This document shows, in pieces, positions 58,826 to 64,000 of a stretch of DNA of 64,000 nucleotides. A model generated the notes under the pieces. That model saw nothing but the letters and a program-made list of their open reading frames with translations, made no database searches and was not told the origin of the DNA. The stretch lies in assembly GCA_002118135.1 (NCBI GenBank), contig BDIU01000022.1:186001-250000 (forward strand), written 5' to 3'. How positions within the stretch are numbered: position 1 is the first letter of the stretch; every line of letters begins with the position of its first letter. The translations under genes were made by a program, and so were the position numbers. Origin of the DNA: Trebouxia sp. TZW2008 (taxonomy: Eukaryota; Chlorophyta; Trebouxiophyceae; Trebouxiales; Trebouxiaceae).

Positions 58826-60806
58826 ATGAGGGGCTTTTTCCGATGCTGTTGCTTTTCCCCTCCCCGCACACTGGATACGGACTTCCCTGGCCGCGAGGGC
58901 GACAGCCCAGATGGAAGAGCTGTAGAAGTGAGTCGCAAGCGCCAGCAGGTGTGTATGCATCCCTCCCTCAAACGCAGTCAGGGTGTCATCACTGCTTGCA
59001 CCTTAATCTTGACTGTCCTGCAGAGATCTAGCGACGCTCGGCCGTACCAAAGATGCTGGTGGAAGTTGCGCAAGAACACTGGGTATCAGCATCATGCAGA
59101 CAGGTGGTGCAGCATCTCTGCATGCATGGTCTCGCCTCAAATGCTGCTCATCTGCCTGTCAACTCAGTGACTGTGAACTCTGCAGCCTGCTGGGTCAGCA
59201 CAGCAGAGGTTCTCACGAACAGACCACCAGCGCAGTCGCAAAGGAGCTGCAACTCAAGCAGAATGCAGCGCTTCAGGTTGATGCAACCATCTGTCTGTTT
59301 GATACATTAAGGAGCACTGCTGCAAAATGCCAAAACATTGCACAAGTGTAGCTGCACCTTCTGTGTATCTGGTGAACAGTCGTTAAGGGTGTGCATGCTG
59401 CTGCAGACCGGGAGAAGTACGTGGTCAGACGACCAAATCAAGGTTGGCTATGCAGAGGAAAAGGTATGCCACTGCCGACCCATTGCAGTTGGACTTGTCA
59501 GTTCAATCATGTATTGCTGAATGAGGCTGACTGTGTTCTTGACAAGAAGTTCTGGGTTGGAAAAGGCATCTCATGTCTCTGCAGAGTCACGCTGCTGCCT
59601 TCAAGTGCATTGTGCCAGGCCGTTGTCTGACCCAAAGTTGCTGAATGCTTTCATCACAGCATGAATCAAAAGCAGTCCAGCTGCATGAAGACATCACTTG
59701 AAGTTGTAGCATGTCAGCACCAGACCTCCTGTGCTGAAGCACATCCAACTCTGTGACAAAGTTTGCATGCAGACACCTCTCATCATACAAGCGTCTTCAA
59801 CAGTGACGGAGCCTATTGCACCCGCTGCCAAACTTCCTGATGTTGGAGATGGCTACGAGAGGACCCCTTTCTATCCTGATGTCAGGTGGTCAAAGGATCG
59901 CAAGGCTCGCAAGCTGTCCACAGGTGGCACAGCAACTGTGTACAGGTGAGCTATTGGCTGCAAGAACATGCTCAGCACTTTCTGGTAAAACCTGGATTCT
60001 TTGGATTGTACTGCAATGACCAGACAGACAATGTCCAAGTCGTCATTGCCATGCCTTTATCAAAGGCATATGCACCTGTAACGTACATATGCATCATCTC
60101 TCCCCTGAGGACTATGCAAGCTGTCAACAATAACAGCACTGCAGACAGGCTTTTGTTGGCGAGTCACATGCTTGTTGTGAAATCGATGAGTTCCATTAAC
60201 GGGACAGCATGTAAATCATCTGTAGACCATATGCAGCTTGCCTCATGATACACAGCTGAAAGCACCTCTGGAGATGCTGCCTCAATCAGCATGGCAAGCA
60301 TGAGCCATGAACAAGAATGAGGACGTTGATGCTCACCTATCCATTGTCCCTCACAGCTTGCATGGTGTGCAGGGGAGAGAGGGTGCACAGCTCAAGTGAA
60401 AGCATCCCTGCAGATGCTGCCACAGTCAGCATAGCAGGCATGACGCACGTGGCCATCAGAGCCATGAATTTGGATGAGGGCAACGATGCTCACCCAGCTA
60501 TTGTCTCTCACAGCTTGCACGGTATGCAGGGGAGAGAGGATGCACAGCACGACTGAAAGCACTTCTGCCGATGCTGCTTCAGTCTGCACATCACGTGTGA
60601 CACATGTCGCCATCAAAGCCATGAACGAGGATGAGGGCGACAATGCTCAGCTAGCACAGCATGAAGCACAAGTTCTGGAGAGCTTGAGCAATAGGGACTA
60701 TGTGCCTCACTTCCATGGTTACTACACAGACCCGGAAACAAAACGATGGCACAGGAGGGCGTATGTACTCACACAGTAAGCCGCAAGGCCCTCCATTAAC
60801 AATCAG

Positions 60807-60856
<50 letters not shown>

Positions 60857-63712
60857 CTGGTTCCAGTCAGTGTAGAAGTTCCTGAGGCATACATACCAGC
60901 AAAAAAATGTCATACAGCAACTCATGCACAGTAAAATGTAGATGTTTGTGCAGGCCCACAGCAGACGCAACTGCTCATCAAGTATGATACAATCAGTAAT
61001 GCCTTGTTTTATCATCACCCACTGGCAAGCGCTTTTGTGTCAGACCCCGCCAACACGTGCACATCATTACAAACTCCCCACTAGCAGTCTAGTCCTTTCA
61101 TATTTGATAACCAATTTATGCGTATATGCGCAGGTAATTTTGCTGCATTGCAGGCTGATATCTGGCTGCAGCGTAGATGATTTGTGCTACAAGGTGCGCA
61201 CAGCTGCCAGCCGCATGCAGGACCAGCAGCAGCTGCAGGACCTCAGGCAATGGATGTGGGGCTTCAGCATGCACACCATGTGGCGCCTAGTACAGGTTGG
61301 CCCCCTTTTATACAATACTGTGGACAACTATCACCTCTCCTTGTGTTGGCAGTGCTAGGATGGTGCTGACTGAAGTAACACCGGCGCTTGAGGGAAGCAG
61401 TGCTGGAGTGGTGCCTGCATGGTGCTTGAATTGGAACAGCAGGCTGGGCCATTGACTTCCCTGCTGTTGCCAAATGCACGCAAATTATTGCAAAGTGGCA
61501 TGACTAGGCACTCGCTGTCTGAGCACAGCTCTGCATGCACCTCAAATGAGCATTGCAAATTTGAGGGCATTTTAATCTTGGTCTGTGTTGCAAGTTGTTG
61601 GCACCAGGTATTAACACATCAGCAAGCTCCATGGCTGGCTTGCTTAAGCTCGCAAAGATGCGGCCTACCATGCAGCTAATATTGCCTGTGCTGTAATGAA
61701 TTGCTTGAGTTGCTCCAACAGCTGCCAGGGTGTTGGCAGCAGCAACTGCTCGCCAGAATAGCTTCTGAAACACTGCTGAAGACTTCACATGCTCATGCAG
61801 ATGTGCTGTCAAGTCACAGTTCAAATTCACACTTGCACATTCATGCTGAGTGTCTTGGGTCTTGTGCAAATGCAGGCTCTTGACAACCTGCATCAGGAGC
61901 GCAGTCACCGTGACATGAAGGCAGGCAATGTCATGGTGTCTGGATGGGACAACCCAACAGGTCTCAGGATCCATTTGATTGACTGGGCCAACAGCAGATT
62001 GCATTCTGAAGGTGAGGAGGAAAGGACAGTCGCCATATTTGTATGCATGTCACTGCTGCAAAAACTGTTGAGACAGCAGTGTTTGAATTTCTGCATCAAT
62101 CTTGATTGCTGGCTGTGCTAATCACAGCATTGCTGCTGCAAGCGCTGTGCTTGCAGACATGAAGCAGCAAAATTTCTCACAAGTGAAGTGTTGGCTGAGT
62201 ACATGTCAAACACTGCTTGACAGCTGCGATGGACAGGCACTGACTGCTGGAAATCCACACACTCTCTGTACCAAAATCAGCGTTTGCCCTTTCACAAGCA
62301 TGAGCTGCATGCAATCAGTTCAAGTGTCCACAATGAAGACCGCCAATTGTTACTCAAGCCCAACAAGTGTGTGCTGTCTGCAGAGCATCTGTTGAACGAA
62401 TACTGCACTCCAGAGTACAGCTCACCTCAGCTCATTGCTGCCATAACTAATCTGCCTGCGCCTGTCATGGATGACAGAGCCAATGACATATACGGCTGTG
62501 GAGTGGTGCTATTCCAGATGCTGGTCAGTACTGTGCCTGGGCCACAGGTACTGATTCCTGAGTACATTTGCATTGACAATACATGTCCATTGCAATTGTG
62601 AGAGGAGCCAAATTGTGACCTTGCTGGGTGTGGTCATGCCATTTAGCTGTTTGTCAAACAATGCCTCTGCAATACTGTTGCATAACTGATAGCATAGGGC
62701 ATGTGAGCTGCTTTGCATCTCCTGCCTCACGTGACGAGATGCTCTATCGTCTATCACCCATGCAGCGCGGTATTAGCATGCAGGACTGTGTCTGTTTCAA
62801 AGCTTCTTTGCAAGTCAGAAGTACTTTAGCGCCTTTACAGATGTCAGCATTGTGTCAAGGAACAAGTTCATTTAGCACCAATCATTGTGAGGCAAGTTTA
62901 TTCATCTGTAATTTGCTTTTGAGTCTGTCTTTGTGAACATCATTGTCAGCTTGCAAGACAGCTCAACAGAGGCACACACCAGCTAATCATTGGCATGAAT
63001 TTTGCAGATGCCCTTTGAGCCCAACTACCAGCAGGTTGGAGGGCTGGTAGGAGCTGACAAGTTGCGGGACATCCAAACCAGTGTCCAGCAACAGCAAGCC
63101 GAATGGGTAGGCTATACAAATGCTGCATGATGCCTGATTCTCTTTTATGCTTGGGGCTGCTTGTGCAGAAACAGAGGCACAACATAGCCTATGCACAGCC
63201 TATGCTGCACAATTGCGACATTCATATAAACCTTGCCATTCATGCTTTGTATGCCCTGCCTTTCAACCTGTTCAAGGCAAGCAGGAATGCACACCTGGTG
63301 ACACTACATGCATGGTTTTGAGCATGGTTGAGAGCTATATCATGCATGCAAGCAAGCGTCATGTTAACCACAGCATTCACAACAAAAGGGGCACCTGTCA
63401 CGAGACAGTCATATTGCTCTGTAGGCAAACTGCAATCCTGTTTACACAGCAGCAACAGCTCAGGATCCCAAAACCATGGGGAAGCATGCCCAGCAGCCTT
63501 GGCAGCTTGCAGCGATGCAGAAAGCTGCAGATTTCGGTGATGACAAAGCGGCTGCAACCGAGAGGTATCAGCAGATTGCAGCAATGTTGTCAGGGATGCT
63601 TCATCCACAAGTTGCAGAGCGGCTGACTGCAACTCAGCTGGCACAACAGCATTGGTTACAGAATGCTGGCAACATCGATCTGGAGCCTTGTCCAATTGTG
63701 CTTCAGCGCTGA
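58826..63712 (+). CDS. Unusual protein kinase with DWA in place of DFG
   Basis: Eleven exons: 58826..58927 (or ..58948), 59024..59103, 59186..59276, 59407..59463, 59773..59945, 60530..60775, 61154..61295, 61876..62011, 62384..62523, 63008..63106, 63464..63712; 504 codons. The N terminus MRGFFRCCCF is Cys-rich. The kinase domain has a glycine loop-like LSTGGTATVYRG, VAIKAM (catalytic Lys), HEAQVL (helix C Glu), HRDMKAGN (~308-315), then IDWANS where DFG is expected, and CTPEYSSPQ followed by DDRANDIYGCGVVLFQML. All residues needed for catalysis are present, including the metal-binding Asp. The C-lobe ends with YQQIAAMLSGMLHPQVAERL. I cannot place it in a known kinase group. TGTAA at 63875. The intron before exon 6 carries extra exon copies. 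Confidence 0.83.
60255..60500 (+). repeat. Two tandem copies of kinase exon 6 start
   Basis: One copy (60372-60500) is open and reads MTHVAIRAMNLDEG, so the catalytic Lys codon has become Arg; an acceptor CAG precedes it. An older copy begins near 60258. Periods are 157 and 140 bp. Confidence 0.88.
60807..60855. repeat. (GCT)16 trinucleotide repeat
   Basis: A near-perfect run in a kinase intron, about 30 bp after the donor of exon 6. Confidence 0.95.
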
Positions 63713-64000
63713 CATTTGCGCTAGTTTTTGCAAAGCACTCAGCCCTTGCATGTTCAGTTGCAAACATTCAGCGATTTGTGGTGACTGCATGCAGGCATAA
63801 CAGCACAGGGTCATGCCTGCATTTGTACATCACGATACTATTGTCACAACATCATCAATGTCCTCCACAAGAGATGTAAATGCAAGAGGCTGTGCCAAAC
63901 ACAGCTTTGCAAGCAGCATATGTACTGTCAATCACACTATGCAGCTTTGTGTTGCATCTCATCAAGCGCAGCAGATGCTTTGTGAAAAGCCCTTACCTTT
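63713..64000. other. 3' flank of the kinase gene; edge of a possible minus-strand exon
   Basis: The last bases, read on the minus strand, give AAAG|GTAAGG, a good donor, hinting that a minus-strand exon lies beyond the window. Confidence 0.35.

Overview
The window looks like nuclear DNA of a unicellular green alga (Chlorophyta). The genes have many introns with GT(G/A)AG donors and almost invariant TGCAG acceptors. TGTAA, the chlorophyte poly(A) signal, lies close to several stop codons (26796, 43065, 63875). The gene set includes a GAF-domain cyclic-nucleotide phosphodiesterase, a Raf-like MAP3K, a starch-binding protein with a plastid-type leader and an APEM9-like protein. I cannot name the genus. 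All gene models are mine: I joined exons by reading frame, intron phase and splice consensus, and every multi-exon model was checked to sum to a multiple of three. No rRNA, tRNA, CRISPR or bacterial operon structure was seen.

Layout, left to right: 3' part of a SAP-domain (RAD18-like) gene (+); Raf-like kinase (-); unknown membrane-anchored protein (+); HSP20 (-); two unknown small genes (+, -) around a poly-C tract with two N; TlyA/FtsJ-type rRNA methyltransferase (-); a 10.6-kb GAF-GAF-PDE gene (+); cardiolipin synthase (-); branched-chain aminotransferase (+); CPBP intramembrane protease (-); mitochondrial ribosomal protein mS23-like (+); two tandem SAM-methyltransferase paralogues (-, -); a Gly/Thr-rich repeat protein (+); an APEM9-like protein (-); a coiled-coil/CBM25 starch-binding protein (-); a 9-kb alpha/beta hydrolase with ubiquitin-interacting motifs (+); a tiny single-span protein (-); and an unusual protein kinase (+). 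Neighbours almost always alternate in strand, so most genes sit head-to-head over short shared promoters (63, 137 and 160 bp in the tightest cases) and tail-to-tail. I see no pathway cluster.

The most striking feature is not a gene. At least six genes (MAP3K, TlyA, PDE, CPBP protease, hydrolase, second kinase) carry, in an intron or just past the stop, tandem and partly decayed copies of their own exon ends, usually with the splice junction included. The repeat periods I could measure are mostly 143-181 bp, close to a nucleosome repeat, with a minority at 105-127 bp. At PDE exon 16 there are five copies. The first three keep one open frame and their donor sites, so alternative or extended products are conceivable. 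Three copies of a SINE-like element with an (AATG)n tail lie in the hydrolase introns.
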